In this document: in pieces, positions 26,431-35,085 of the stretch
Numbering within the stretch: position 1 is the stretch's first letter
Layout of the letters: each line of letters starts with the position of its first letter
Assembly (NCBI RefSeq): GCF_001721645.1
Contig: NZ_CP017141.1
Coordinates: 4,030,001-4,094,000, forward strand
From: Pedobacter steynii
GTDB lineage: Bacteria > Bacteroidota > Bacteroidia > Sphingobacteriales > Sphingobacteriaceae
Direction: 5' to 3'
Length of the DNA: 64,000 nt
Position numbers and translations under genes: made by a program
Notes under the pieces: generated by a model
The model's database searches: none
Told to the model about the DNA's origin: nothing
What the model saw: only the letters and a program-made list of their open reading frames with translations

Positions 26431-26895
26431 ATGAAAAGGACAAAGGTGGTGCTATTGACCTTATTCGCTTTATTTCTAATTATTCAGTTGATCAGGCCTG
26501 TCCGCAATGAAAGCGGGCAGGCTCCTGAAACTGATATGAGCAATATTTACCAGATGCCGGAAAGCGTCCGGGGCATTTTTAAAAAGGCTTGTTATGATTG
26601 CCATAGTGACCATACTGAATATCCATGGTATGCTGATGTTCAGCCCATGGGCTGGTGGCTGGCAGATCACATTAGAAAAGGAAAGGAAGAATTAAATTTT
26701 AACAGGTTTGGAACTTATTCCATCCGGAAGCAGAAAAGTAAACTAAAATCTATTGCAGGCAGTTTAGCAGACAACAGCATGCCTTTATCTTCCTATACCC
26801 TGATCCATAAGAATGCAAAGCTGTCTTTAGATGAAAAGAAGTTAGTGCTGGATTGGTTAACAAAAACAAGAGATAGCATTTCATTAAACAAATAG
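26431..26895 (+). CDS. Haem-binding-domain protein (single CxxCH)
   Basis: 154 residues with an N-terminal membrane anchor (about 6-22). The motif CYDCHSD (C54, C57, H58), followed by PWYADVQPMGWWLADHI, is the haem_bd family seen in Bacteroidota: one covalently bound c-type haem facing the periplasm. It lies 9 bases after the DUF3347 lipoprotein and 3 bases before the multicopper oxidase gene, so it belongs to that operon and may serve as an electron partner of the oxidase or of copper reduction. Confidence 0.85.
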   Translation: MKRTKVVLLTLFALFLIIQLIRPVRNESGQAPETDMSNIYQMPESVRGIFKKACYDCHSDHTEYPWYADVQPMGWWLADHIRKGKEELNFNRFGTYSIRKQKSKLKSIAGSLADNSMPLSSYTLIHKNAKLSLDEKKLVLDWLTKTRDSISLNK

Positions 26896-26898
26896 AAT

Positions 26899-29163
26899 AT
26901 GAAAACGATATTAATAATAGTACTGGTGTTTGGTTTTTCCCAGTTGGGTATTGCCCAGCATGAAGGGCATCAGATGCCTGCCAAACCAAAACAAAAGCCG
27001 GCGCAGGAGGTGAAAAAATGGATAGCCTCGGATAAGAACAGCCCATCAGTAAAAAGGCAACCGAAATCAGTGCGTTATGACCTGTATGTCAAAGACACGA
27101 TAGTTAACTATTCCGGAAAAGAGAAAAAAGCGATTGCCATTAATGGCAGTATTCCGGGGCCTGTGCTGACTTTCACAGAAGGGGATACGGCGGTGGTGTA
27201 TGTGCACAACCTCATGCACATGGAAACTTCGATCCACTGGCACGGTGTCTTTTTGCCTAACCGCTACGATGGGGTTCCCTATCTGACGCAAATGCCGATC
27301 AAACCTCATTCTACCTTTGTCTATAAATTCCCGGTCATTCAAAATGGTACGTATTGGTACCATAGTCATACCGAACTGCAGGAACAAAGCGGAATGTATG
27401 GGGCCCTGATCTTTAACAAGGTGAATGAACCCGATGTTCCGACTATTCCGGTTGTACTGAGCGATTGGACAGACATGAACCCCATGGAAGTAGAGCGGTT
27501 TTTACACAATGCCAACGATTGGTCTGCCATAAAGAAAGGAACAACCCAAAGTTATGTGGAAGCAATACAAAAAGGACATTTTAAAACTAAACTGACCAAT
27601 GAGTGGAAGCGGATGAGCGCGATGGATGTGAGTGATGTTTATTATGAAAAGTTCCTGAGCAATGGGAAACCAGCGATTGATTACACACAGTTTAAGGCTG
27701 GGGATAAAGTCAGACTGAGGATGATTAACGGGGGCGCTTCTACTTATTTCTGGCTCAGCTATTCTGGTGGTAAGATTACAGTGGTAGGAAATGATGGTAA
27801 TGATGTGGAACCTGTGGAAGTAGACCGGCTGATCATTTCTCCTTCTGAAACTTATGATGTGATCGTCACCATTCCACAAAATATGCAGTATGAGTTTTTA
27901 TCGACCGCCGAAGACCGTATCAATTCTACCTCTATATGGTTGGGAAGCGGAATGAAAATGCCGGCAAAACCTTTAGGAAAACTGAAGTATTTTGAGGGGA
28001 TGAAGATGATGAACGACATGATGAAGATGGATGGGAGTATGGCCCCGATGGAAGGAATGGAGATGAGTAACCAGCAAATGGACATGAACAATGTCATGTA
28101 TCCGGAAATTACAGGCCATGATATGAAAGCCATGGGAAGCCAGGATGCTACCGATCTGGTTACACTGAATTATGGAATGCTGCGGGCCACGGAGAAAACC
28201 ACTTTAAGGAAAGGGCCGGAGCGGTTGTTGAAATTTGAACTGACGGGAAATATGGATCGTTATGTCTGGACTTTGGATAATAAAACAGTTTCAGAATCAG
28301 ACCGGATCCTGATCAAAAAAGGAGAAAACGTGAAAATTATCCTTTACAATAATTCGATGATGCGCCATCCTATGCATTTGCATGGCCACGATTTCCGGGT
28401 GTTAAACGGACAGGGAGAATATGCGCCATTGAAAAATGTACTCGACATCCTGCCGATGGAAACTGATACCCTGGAATTTGCCGCTACTGAAAGTGGAGAC
28501 TGGTTCTTTCACTGCCATATTCTTTACCATATGATGAGTGGAATGGGAAGGGTATTCAGTTATGAAAACTCTCCTCCAAACCCTGAAATTCCGGATCCGA
28601 AATATGCACAAAGGATGTTGAACAGTGACGACCGCATGTTTCATCTGATGGGAATGGCGGGACTCGAAAGTAACGGAAGTGACGGACAATTTATGCTGGC
28701 GAATACGCGCTACCGTCTTTCTACCGAATGGCGGCTTGGGTTCAAAGCACATCATGGTATGGAAAGTGAGACTTATTTCGGCAAGTATCTGGGGAAAACA
28801 CAGTGGTTGTTTCCTTTTATAGGATTTGATTATCATTATAATCCGGTTAGAGATGAAAGAGAAAGGAATCTGTTGGGGCAGTTGAGCAATCAGAAAAACA
28901 GAAAGGCGCTTACTGCGGGTATCCAATACACCTTGCCTATGCTCATTGTTGCGGAAGCGAGAGTAGATAGTAAGGGGAAACTGCGCTTTCAGTTAAAGAG
29001 GGAAGATGTGCCCATCACCAACAGGCTAAGATTTAATTTCTCGGCCAATACAGATAAGGAATATATGACCGGTTTCCGTTATATCGTTACGAAGTATTTC
29101 TCTTTGTCTACCCATTATGATAGTGATATGGGCTATGGGGGAGGAATCACATTAAGTTATTAA
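26899..29163 (+). CDS. copA-like: Multicopper oxidase CopA with C-terminal CopB-like barrel region
   Basis: 754 residues. Signal peptide to about residue 20 (QLGIAQHEG). All four copper-ligand motifs are seen: HWHG (113-116), HSH (155-157), HPMHLHGHDF (about 489-498) and HCHILYHMMSGM (about 537-548, with the type 1 ligands C, H and M). A Met-rich stretch (about 375-415, e.g. MKMMNDMMKMDGSM) is typical of copper-tolerance oxidases such as CueO and CopA and binds Cu(I). After the oxidase, residues about 590-754 look like the outer-membrane CopB family (TEWRLGFKAHHG, WLFPFIGFDYHY, YFSLSTHYDSDMGYGGGITL), so this is a CopA-CopB type fusion. It oxidises Cu(I) to the less toxic Cu(II). Last gene of the copper operon. 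Confidence 0.93.
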   Translation: MKTILIIVLVFGFSQLGIAQHEGHQMPAKPKQKPAQEVKKWIASDKNSPSVKRQPKSVRYDLYVKDTIVNYSGKEKKAIAINGSIPGPVLTFTEGDTAVVYVHNLMHMETSIHWHGVFLPNRYDGVPYLTQMPIKPHSTFVYKFPVIQNGTYWYHSHTELQEQSGMYGALIFNKVNEPDVPTIPVVLSDWTDMNPMEVERFLHNANDWSAIKKGTTQSYVEAIQKGHFKTKLTNEWKRMSAMDVSDVYYEKFLSNGKPAIDYTQFKAGDKVRLRMINGGASTYFWLSYSGGKITVVGNDGNDVEPVEVDRLIISPSETYDVIVTIPQNMQYEFLSTAEDRINSTSIWLGSGMKMPAKPLGKLKYFEGMKMMNDMMKMDGSMAPMEGMEMSNQQMDMNNVMYPEITGHDMKAMGSQDATDLVTLNYGMLRATEKTTLRKGPERLLKFELTGNMDRYVWTLDNKTVSESDRILIKKGENVKIILYNNSMMRHPMHLHGHDFRVLNGQGEYAPLKNVLDILPMETDTLEFAATESGDWFFHCHILYHMMSGMGRVFSYENSPPNPEIPDPKYAQRMLNSDDRMFHLMGMAGLESNGSDGQFMLANTRYRLSTEWRLGFKAHHGMESETYFGKYLGKTQWLFPFIGFDYHYNPVRDERERNLLGQLSNQKNRKALTAGIQYTLPMLIVAEARVDSKGKLRFQLKREDVPITNRLRFNFSANTDKEYMTGFRYIVTKYFSLSTHYDSDMGYGGGITLSY

Positions 29164-29236
29164 GTATGCTTTTTTATTTTTAAGTTTAAAACCCCGGTGA
29201 ATCCCGTTTTTGGGTGTTGACGAAAATAAAGAGTGT

Positions 29237-29857
29237 ATGAGAATTTCCCGAAATGACCCGTTTGATTTGGATCTGTTTATCAGAGGTTTAGGCGTGTTGC
29301 TGACACAGATGCATTCTGATCTTTATGAATATACCTACTTCCTGACGTTTAAGAGATCTATGAAATCCTATGCTAAAGATTTCAATGATCCATGGGAACA
29401 AAGCATCGAACATCTGGATTTCTTCGAAAAAATTGAAGATCCCTTTGTCCAAAACTGCCTTGAAGCCCAGGTGAAACTGATCCATTGTAAAGAAGAATTG
29501 ACTTTGAGGTTTGGAATTGATGAAGTGGAAGATCTGGAAGATCCCTCAATTGCGATACAGGCATTGCGTTTCAGGCCTTATATGCTGGTATTTAAGCGGT
29601 CCAAAAGCTATAAAAAGCTAAAACTCTATTATGAACGGTCGCTGTCCGAATTTATCGAGAGCCTGTATTTCTATGCCTGTGCGATAACTGCTGAAAGTTA
29701 TAAAATCCCTTTGGTGCTGAAAAAGAGGTTCAGCCTTCCTGATGAAGAGAGCTTCAGACTGCTAAACCAGGATGACCATACGGTGGAGTTACTGAGCAGC
29801 CTGATTATAGGTTTAAAGAAAGACCTGAACGACCTGAGGTTGTTAATGAAGAAATAA
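29237..29857 (+). CDS. Hypothetical helical cytoplasmic protein
   Basis: Not recognised. 206 residues from the ATG at 29237; an in-frame TTG at 29210 would add nine residues. It is soluble, acidic at the N-terminus and strongly helical, with LHS-like repeats of Leu/Phe and no cysteine cluster, signal or membrane helix. It follows the copper operon by 73 bases but shows nothing tying it to copper. Confidence 0.6.
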   Translation: MRISRNDPFDLDLFIRGLGVLLTQMHSDLYEYTYFLTFKRSMKSYAKDFNDPWEQSIEHLDFFEKIEDPFVQNCLEAQVKLIHCKEELTLRFGIDEVEDLEDPSIAIQALRFRPYMLVFKRSKSYKKLKLYYERSLSEFIESLYFYACAITAESYKIPLVLKKRFSLPDEESFRLLNQDDHTVELLSSLIIGLKKDLNDLRLLMKK

Positions 29858-29883
29858 AGCCTTGTGCAAAAAGCGAATAAATC

Positions 29884-29913
29884 CTATCTTACGATGCCGG
29901 TTTCGTAAGATAG
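29884..29913. repeat. Perfect 10-base inverted repeat
   Basis: CTATCTTACG (29884-29893) and CGTAAGATAG (29904-29913) with a 10-base spacer, between a hypothetical gene and the DUF1080 gene, 50 bases before the latter's ATG. It lacks a T run, so it is either a weak terminator or an operator. Confidence 0.5.
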
Positions 29914-29963
29914 TAAAGCAAGGGTAAGGTGAGGAGACTGGTTAACCTAATCATTCGAATCAA

Positions 29964-30935
29964 ATGCATCAGAAATTTCTCTTATTGGGGCTTAGCAGCC
30001 TGTTAACATTCGGGTCGGCAAACACCTTGTTTGCAGCAGACCATTTCCCTTCCAGCCGCATTCAGCGGGACGTAACTGCAAAAGATTTAATCGGCCGCTG
30101 GGATATTACCATGGACGAAGATGGAAAACCGGTACCTTCCTGGCTGGAGGTTAAACTTTCAGGCCACCGCACACTGGTGGGCTATTTCGTAGGCGTATCC
30201 GGAAGCGCACGTCCGATCGCAAAAGTAAATTTTGACAATGGGAAGTTCAGCTTCACTATTCCGCCACAATGGGAAGGAGGGGATCAGGACTTCGTGATTG
30301 AAGGAGAAGTATCCGGTTCGGAAATTCATGGAACGCTGGTTAGCAGTGAGGGGAAAAAATACACCTGGAAAGGGGTAAAAGCACCTGCTTTAAAAAGAAC
30401 AGTAACCGCATGGGCTAAGCCTGTTGAGCTGTTCAATGGAAAAAACCTTTCCGGCTGGAAAGCTTTGGGTAAGAACCAATGGCTGGTGAAGAATGGCGTA
30501 TTGACCAGTCCTCAATCCGGAGCTAACCTCATTTCAGAGCAAAAGTTTAAGGATTTTAAATTACATGTAGAATTCAGGTATAAAAAAGGGAGTAACAGTG
30601 GCGTGTACCTAAGAGGCCGCTATGAGGTTCAGATTGAAGACAGTCCGAAAGATGAGCATCCTTCCAGCGTATTGTTTAGCGGAGTTTACGGGTTTCTACC
30701 TCCATCCGAAATTGCTGCCCTGGGCCCGGATAAATGGCAGAGTTACGATATTACTCTTATTGGAAGAAAGATAACAGTAGTGGCGAACGGAAAAACAGTG
30801 ATCAGTAATCAGGAGATTCCCGGGATAACCGGTGGTGCACTGGACAGCAATGAAGGGGAGTCCGGACCAATCTACATTCAGGGAGACCACGGGCCGATTG
30901 AATTCAGAAAAATCAGGATTACTCCGGCAAAATAG
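29964..30935 (+). CDS. DUF1080 (3-keto-disaccharide hydrolase-like) secreted protein
   Basis: 323 residues with signal peptide (SANTLFAAD, about 25). Residues about 35-145 form a small beta domain (GRWDITMDEDGKPVPSWLEV), and about 150-323 form the DUF1080 concanavalin-like domain: VELFNGKNLSGWKA, FKLHVEFRYKKGSNSGVYLRGRYEVQI, and the end GPIEFRKIRI. Members have been linked to hydrolysis of 3-keto-glycosides and others to sugar binding; the exact reaction here is not known. An AraC regulator starts 21 bases downstream, so the two are probably one transcript. Confidence 0.85.
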   Translation: MHQKFLLLGLSSLLTFGSANTLFAADHFPSSRIQRDVTAKDLIGRWDITMDEDGKPVPSWLEVKLSGHRTLVGYFVGVSGSARPIAKVNFDNGKFSFTIPPQWEGGDQDFVIEGEVSGSEIHGTLVSSEGKKYTWKGVKAPALKRTVTAWAKPVELFNGKNLSGWKALGKNQWLVKNGVLTSPQSGANLISEQKFKDFKLHVEFRYKKGSNSGVYLRGRYEVQIEDSPKDEHPSSVLFSGVYGFLPPSEIAALGPDKWQSYDITLIGRKITVVANGKTVISNQEIPGITGGALDSNEGESGPIYIQGDHGPIEFRKIRITPAK

Positions 30936-30956
30936 AATTTAGAAAGGGAGTTCTAT

Positions 30957-31748
30957 ATGATTGAAATAAAGAATTTTGATAATATAGCCGATTTGCAGAT
31001 ACCAAGACGTATTCTGAAATACGTCCTGGTATTCTGTACTTCCGGTACGGCGACCATAGTGGTGGATGAAAATGAATTTGAACTCAGTTCAAATACCGTA
31101 ATTACCATTACCTCCGGACAGATTCATTATTTCAAAAGTGTAGCAGGGGCAAAAGGAATCATTCTGGAATTTACTTACGATTTCTTTATTAAGGATGATA
31201 ATGATATGGAGCTCATTTTTCACAATGGCTTGTTTTGTCATTTTGCGATGAATGAAGCCATCAAAGTAGAGCATGGAAAAATGATTGCAGAAGAGCTGAA
31301 CCAGATAGAAAGAGAGCTTCTGACCAGTCCGTATCAATACCTGATTTCCATTCACAGCAGAATTGAGCTGATCCTCATTGAGATCAACCGTACGAAGATT
31401 AACCGTGGCGATGAGATCTATAAGCCTGATGCCTTGTTTCTACGGTTTTTGGAAGCCGTATTGGGTAGTTTTAAGGATAACCTTTCTGTAGCGGATATGG
31501 CTGCGTTTCTGGGGACCACGGAATCTAAATTAAACGAACTTTCGAAATTGCATACCAGTAAGACTGCGCAGAATGTGATCTTCGGATTGATGATTTCCGA
31601 AGCAAAAAGGCTTTTTACCTATGAAAAGTTATCTGTTAAAGAGGTTGCTTATTCTCTGGGTTTCAATGATCCTTTTTATTTCTCTAATTTCTTTAAAAAG
31701 CATACGCGGGTTTCACCAAAATCTTATAAAGAGCAGGTGTTGAACTAA
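30957..31748 (+). CDS. AraC-family transcriptional regulator
   Basis: 263 residues. A cupin-like N-terminal sensor (about 10-110, GTATIVVDENEFELSS) and a C-terminal pair of HTH motifs (about 165-262): LSVADMAAFLGTTESKLNELS and the recognition segment LSVKEVAYSLGFNDPFYFSNFFKKHTRVSPKSYK, split here by position rather than quoted whole. The effector is unknown. It lies between a DUF1080 gene and a DoxX gene and may regulate one or both. Confidence 0.92.
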   Translation: MIEIKNFDNIADLQIPRRILKYVLVFCTSGTATIVVDENEFELSSNTVITITSGQIHYFKSVAGAKGIILEFTYDFFIKDDNDMELIFHNGLFCHFAMNEAIKVEHGKMIAEELNQIERELLTSPYQYLISIHSRIELILIEINRTKINRGDEIYKPDALFLRFLEAVLGSFKDNLSVADMAAFLGTTESKLNELSKLHTSKTAQNVIFGLMISEAKRLFTYEKLSVKEVAYSLGFNDPFYFSNFFKKHTRVSPKSYKEQVLN

Positions 31749-31831
31749 TATTATATGCTTTTCCCAGGATTCTCTATTCTTTAGGGGAGGGATCCGTTGC
31801 ACCTTTATCTTTCAATCAACAGCAACAAAAA

Positions 31832-32269
31832 ATGAGAAGATATCAGGATACCGCAACGTTATTATTACGACTCGCACTGGCAATGGGGTTTTTATCAGCA
31901 GTAAGCAGCCGGCTAGGATTATTGGGCCGCCATTCTTCAGGCTGGGAAAACTTCCTGGTTTACGTGGGGAAGGTCAATTCTTTTGCGCCCGAGGGTTCGG
32001 CTTTAATCTTTGCCATTGCAAGTACCATTTTTGAAAGTCTGTTTGCGATACTGTTACTGATCGGATATCAAACGAGATGGGTTTCGGTTGGCGCCGCGGC
32101 TTTAACCCTTGCATTTGCCTTGGCTATGACCTATTCTTTTGGCCTCAAAGACCCTCTGGATTATTCTGTGTTTGCCTTTAGTGCCGGGGCATTTTTGCTT
32201 TCTACGGTATCCGGATATTATTGGAGCATTGACGAATTGATCTTGACACGATCCCTGAAGAAGTCGTAA
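31832..32269 (+). CDS. DoxX-family membrane protein
   Basis: 145 residues with four membrane helices (about 8-25, 50-72, 78-98, 105-125). It fits the DoxX/DoxD-like family of Bacteroidota, often located beside AraC-type regulators and redox or stress genes. Function unknown. Its start is preceded by AACAGCAACAAAAA rather than a Shine-Dalgarno sequence, common in this phylum. Confidence 0.85.
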   Translation: MRRYQDTATLLLRLALAMGFLSAVSSRLGLLGRHSSGWENFLVYVGKVNSFAPEGSALIFAIASTIFESLFAILLLIGYQTRWVSVGAAALTLAFALAMTYSFGLKDPLDYSVFAFSAGAFLLSTVSGYYWSIDELILTRSLKKS

Positions 32270-32300
32270 TTTTAAAATAAAAACAACAAAAATCCTCTCT

Positions 32301-32612
32301 ATGAATTCTAAAATCTGCGGGGCCTGTGGTACGGAGTTTTCATCCGGCAGCAGCATTTTACACCTTCCTTTTCTTTCTCCTAAGGGTGTAGTCCTCTGCG
32401 GGGATACTTTTTACATTTCGCCCAGCAAAAAGCATATGGCGGCCATGTACAGTTATCCCAACAGAATCCCCTTGGCTATCAAAGAGACCAGGCGGATTAA
32501 GGACCTGATGATGGACCTCGAATTTGATACCATGCATGGGTTTTATGCGGACCAAAATGTCTATCTGGATGCAAAAGTAATTTTGGAAGACTCTATGAAC
32601 CGGTACATCTGA
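32301..32612 (+). pseudogene. Remnant of an MBL-fold hydrolase, centre deleted in frame
   Basis: 103 codons. The first 14 residues (MNSKICGACGTEFS) are the zinc-ribbon-like start of a family of MBL-fold hydrolases about 300 residues long. From residue about 16 on the sequence jumps to the C-terminal part of the same family: SSILHLPFLSPKG, VVLCGDTFYISPSKKHMAAM, then DTMHGFY to the end. The segment that should carry the HxHxDH metal site, about 200 residues, is gone; only the late GD aspartate remains. The join is in frame, so a short protein could still be made, but not an active hydrolase. The family recognition rests on memory of the pattern. Confidence 0.72.
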
Positions 32613-32613
32613 T

Positions 32614-32955
32614 TTATATCGTTTTGGCAGAGAAATTGAACTTGCCTTCGAATAATTTCCCAATTAGCGGAACGGGCCTTTCTACTTCGTTTAAAGCGGT
32701 GATGACTCCGAACAGCAGCAGAATTAAAGGGATAAACAAAGCCACATAAAAAACGATTGCCAAGGCGGGAATGAGGGATAAAATGATGCCTCCAAGGATG
32801 CTAATGAGCAGGTAAGAGAGGAATATTCCCAACGCCTGCCCTAAATGATAGTTAACCAGTTTACTTTGTTCCGTCGATTTTTTGTATTCCAGGTAAGCAA
32901 CGATCCAGCCGATGATGGTGATGTAGGCCAGGACGGCCATAGTTTTATTTTTCAT
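32614..32955 (-). CDS. DUF4870-family small membrane protein
   Basis: 113 residues with three or four membrane helices: LAYITIIGWIVAYL, LGIFLSYLLISILGGIILSL, VFYVALFIPLILLLFGVI. The pattern NYHLGQALGIF is the hallmark of DUF4870, a family distantly like the Tic20/import-component fold. Role unknown. It is convergent with the MBL remnant with one base between stops. Confidence 0.85.
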   Translation of the reverse strand: MKNKTMAVLAYITIIGWIVAYLEYKKSTEQSKLVNYHLGQALGIFLSYLLISILGGIILSLIPALAIVFYVALFIPLILLLFGVITALNEVERPVPLIGKLFEGKFNFSAKTI

Positions 32956-33149
32956 GTTTGTGATGAGATTAATGTTGGGTTACAGAAACAAAATTAGCTC
33001 CTGTCTTTGCCCCCTGCAAGCAATGTCTGGCTACGTTATGACTACTATATCGAATCGGAACGACTACAATGTATCTACCGAAAAACCTTAAGTTGTTTTT
33101 ATTCAGCTGTTTATGTTGATTAATGATTTCTTAAAGCGTTTCTTTTTTC

Positions 33150-33157
33150 TATTTTTG
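33150..33157 (+). promoter_or_regulatory. TAnnTTTG -7 box just before the TPR-HTH gene
   Basis: TATTTTTG four bases before the ATG at 33162. No good -33 TTTG is found upstream, so it is a weak call. If real, transcription would begin at the start codon. Confidence 0.3.
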
Positions 33158-33161
33158 GTTT

Positions 33162-35024
33162 ATGCAACTACCTGTCAGATCCCTATTCCTGCTAGGTGCC
33201 TTCCTGTTGATTTTCTCGATAAAATCGGAAGCACAAAAGATCTATATAGATTCATTGACGAGTTTATTACGACACAAAAGTCTTTCAAATGAAGACCGGA
33301 CTGTGGTTTTGTGTAAGTTGGCAAAGGCAAATTTCGAGCAGGACCTTCCCCAATCCTTTAAGCTGGCAAAGCAGGCCCTTCAGGTGGCGGAAGGTAGTCC
33401 GGACGGACGAGGGAAAGCGATGGTTTTTGCTACGCTGGTACACCTTTATGTGCGTAAAAAGGACATGAAAAAAGCCTACGAAAGTCTGGATAGTGCAAGG
33501 TACTATGCAGGGCACACTAAAGATCCGGTTTCCAATGGCTTTGTTGCGCTCAGAGATGGCTGGCTGGATCTGATCAATGATGAAAATGATAAGGCTATAG
33601 CCAAGCTCCTGAAGGCACTTAACTTTTTTAACGGACAACATGCCGAGGAATATGAGAGTCTGGTTTATCATTACCTGGCCAGTTTATATGGTTATGGCAA
33701 TGATCCGGATAAACAGCGGAAGTATGCCCTCTTATCGTATAGTACCGCCCAAAAGAGTAAGCAGGTTGAGTCATTGAATACCGCATATTTTACCCTGGGT
33801 CAGAGCTATTATGACCGTTTTAAACTGGATACCGGAAGGCGTGTTTTACTGGATTCTGCTTTTGCCTGTTATAAAAAAGCGTTGAATCTTTCCACAAAGC
33901 AGACAGGGCGTCTGTTGGTGCATAGTAATACTGCTGCCATCGCATTAAATACGGCCAACAGTTATTTCAAACATTATCCAAGTACTTATCGGGACAGTGC
34001 AGAGAAGTACATTGACATTGCAATTGATATTGCAACCAGGACAAACCTTCATGAGGTGTTATTGAATTGTTATGGGATGCGTAGTGAATATGCAATGCGG
34101 GAAGGAAAATACGATGCCGCTGAACAGATGCTGTTAACAGGTTTGAGTAAGGTTAAAGATGAGGTGATCAAAATGCCGGTTACCAAGGCCAGGATGTTTC
34201 TGGCGCTCTCCAGCATTGCGGAGAAAAGAGGGGATCCTGCTGCTGCGCTCAACTACCTGAAAAAGAATGTAGAGTTTACCAAAGAAGCCTTTGATGAAGA
34301 GAAAATCAACAGCATCCAAAGGATAGATGCGCAATATCAATCCGAAAAAAGAGAACAAAAAATAGCTTATTTACAACAAGAAGCCGCATTTAATAAAAAG
34401 AGAAATGTCCTTTATATGGTGTTGGGCGCAACTGGTCTTGTGGTCTTGCTTTTATTGCTCAGTTCTTATAATTACAAACTGAAGGCTTCGGTTCGGAAGC
34501 AGAAGCTGGTAGATCAGGAGAAAAAGGAGGCTGAATTAAGGGCACAGCTTAAAGAAGCAGAGGCGATTCAGTTACAGACTGAACAGGACTTGTTAAAGGA
34601 ACGACAGGAGCGCCTGGAAAAAGAGCTGCTTGCAGGGACCTTACAAATTGAAGAAAAGAATGAATTGTTGGGATTATTGTCCGGGAAAGTGAGTACTGAG
34701 AGTCACCTCTCCCTTGATGAACAGATTAAGCGGATTATTAACCAACAGAAAAAGATGGATAAGGACTTTGAAGATCACAAAACGGATTTTTTTGAAACCA
34801 ATACTGTTTTTTTTGAACGCCTGCAGCAGAAAGCAGATCATGCTCTTACCCGTCTTGACCTGAAATACTGCTCTTATATTTTAATGGGCATGTCTAACAA
34901 AGAAATATCGATACGTCTGGGGATTGAACCCAAGAGTATCCGAATGGCCCGTTATCGTATAAAACAGAAATTCGGATTGGAGAAAGAGGAAAGCCTGGAT
35001 AATTTTATCCGGATGCAGGAATAG
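33162..35024 (+). CDS. TPR-repeat membrane regulator with C-terminal LuxR-type HTH
   Basis: 620 residues. Signal peptide or first helix (about 5-23), TPR array (about 35-395), one membrane helix (about 412-432), a coiled coil rich in Lys/Glu/Gln (about 440-515), and a C-terminal HTH of LuxR/GerE type (about 565-615: LDLKYCSYILMGMSNKEISI, IRLGIEPKSIRMARYRIKQKF). This order (periplasmic TPR, membrane helix, cytoplasmic HTH) is a one-component sensor in Bacteroidota that joins an outside signal straight to DNA binding. The next gene, 61 bases on, has a similar TPR-helix design but ends in a histidine kinase. Confidence 0.85.
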   Translation: MQLPVRSLFLLGAFLLIFSIKSEAQKIYIDSLTSLLRHKSLSNEDRTVVLCKLAKANFEQDLPQSFKLAKQALQVAEGSPDGRGKAMVFATLVHLYVRKKDMKKAYESLDSARYYAGHTKDPVSNGFVALRDGWLDLINDENDKAIAKLLKALNFFNGQHAEEYESLVYHYLASLYGYGNDPDKQRKYALLSYSTAQKSKQVESLNTAYFTLGQSYYDRFKLDTGRRVLLDSAFACYKKALNLSTKQTGRLLVHSNTAAIALNTANSYFKHYPSTYRDSAEKYIDIAIDIATRTNLHEVLLNCYGMRSEYAMREGKYDAAEQMLLTGLSKVKDEVIKMPVTKARMFLALSSIAEKRGDPAAALNYLKKNVEFTKEAFDEEKINSIQRIDAQYQSEKREQKIAYLQQEAAFNKKRNVLYMVLGATGLVVLLLLLSSYNYKLKASVRKQKLVDQEKKEAELRAQLKEAEAIQLQTEQDLLKERQERLEKELLAGTLQIEEKNELLGLLSGKVSTESHLSLDEQIKRIINQQKKMDKDFEDHKTDFFETNTVFFERLQQKADHALTRLDLKYCSYILMGMSNKEISIRLGIEPKSIRMARYRIKQKFGLEKEESLDNFIRMQE

Positions 35025-35085
35025 AAAGGGCGGGCATTTTGACAATGGAATGATTTATGATACATACAAAAGATAAAACCTACTG

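Noticed and set aside
28402..28926. 174-codon minus-strand frame
   Set aside because: Antisense to the multicopper oxidase, which has all copper motifs intact.
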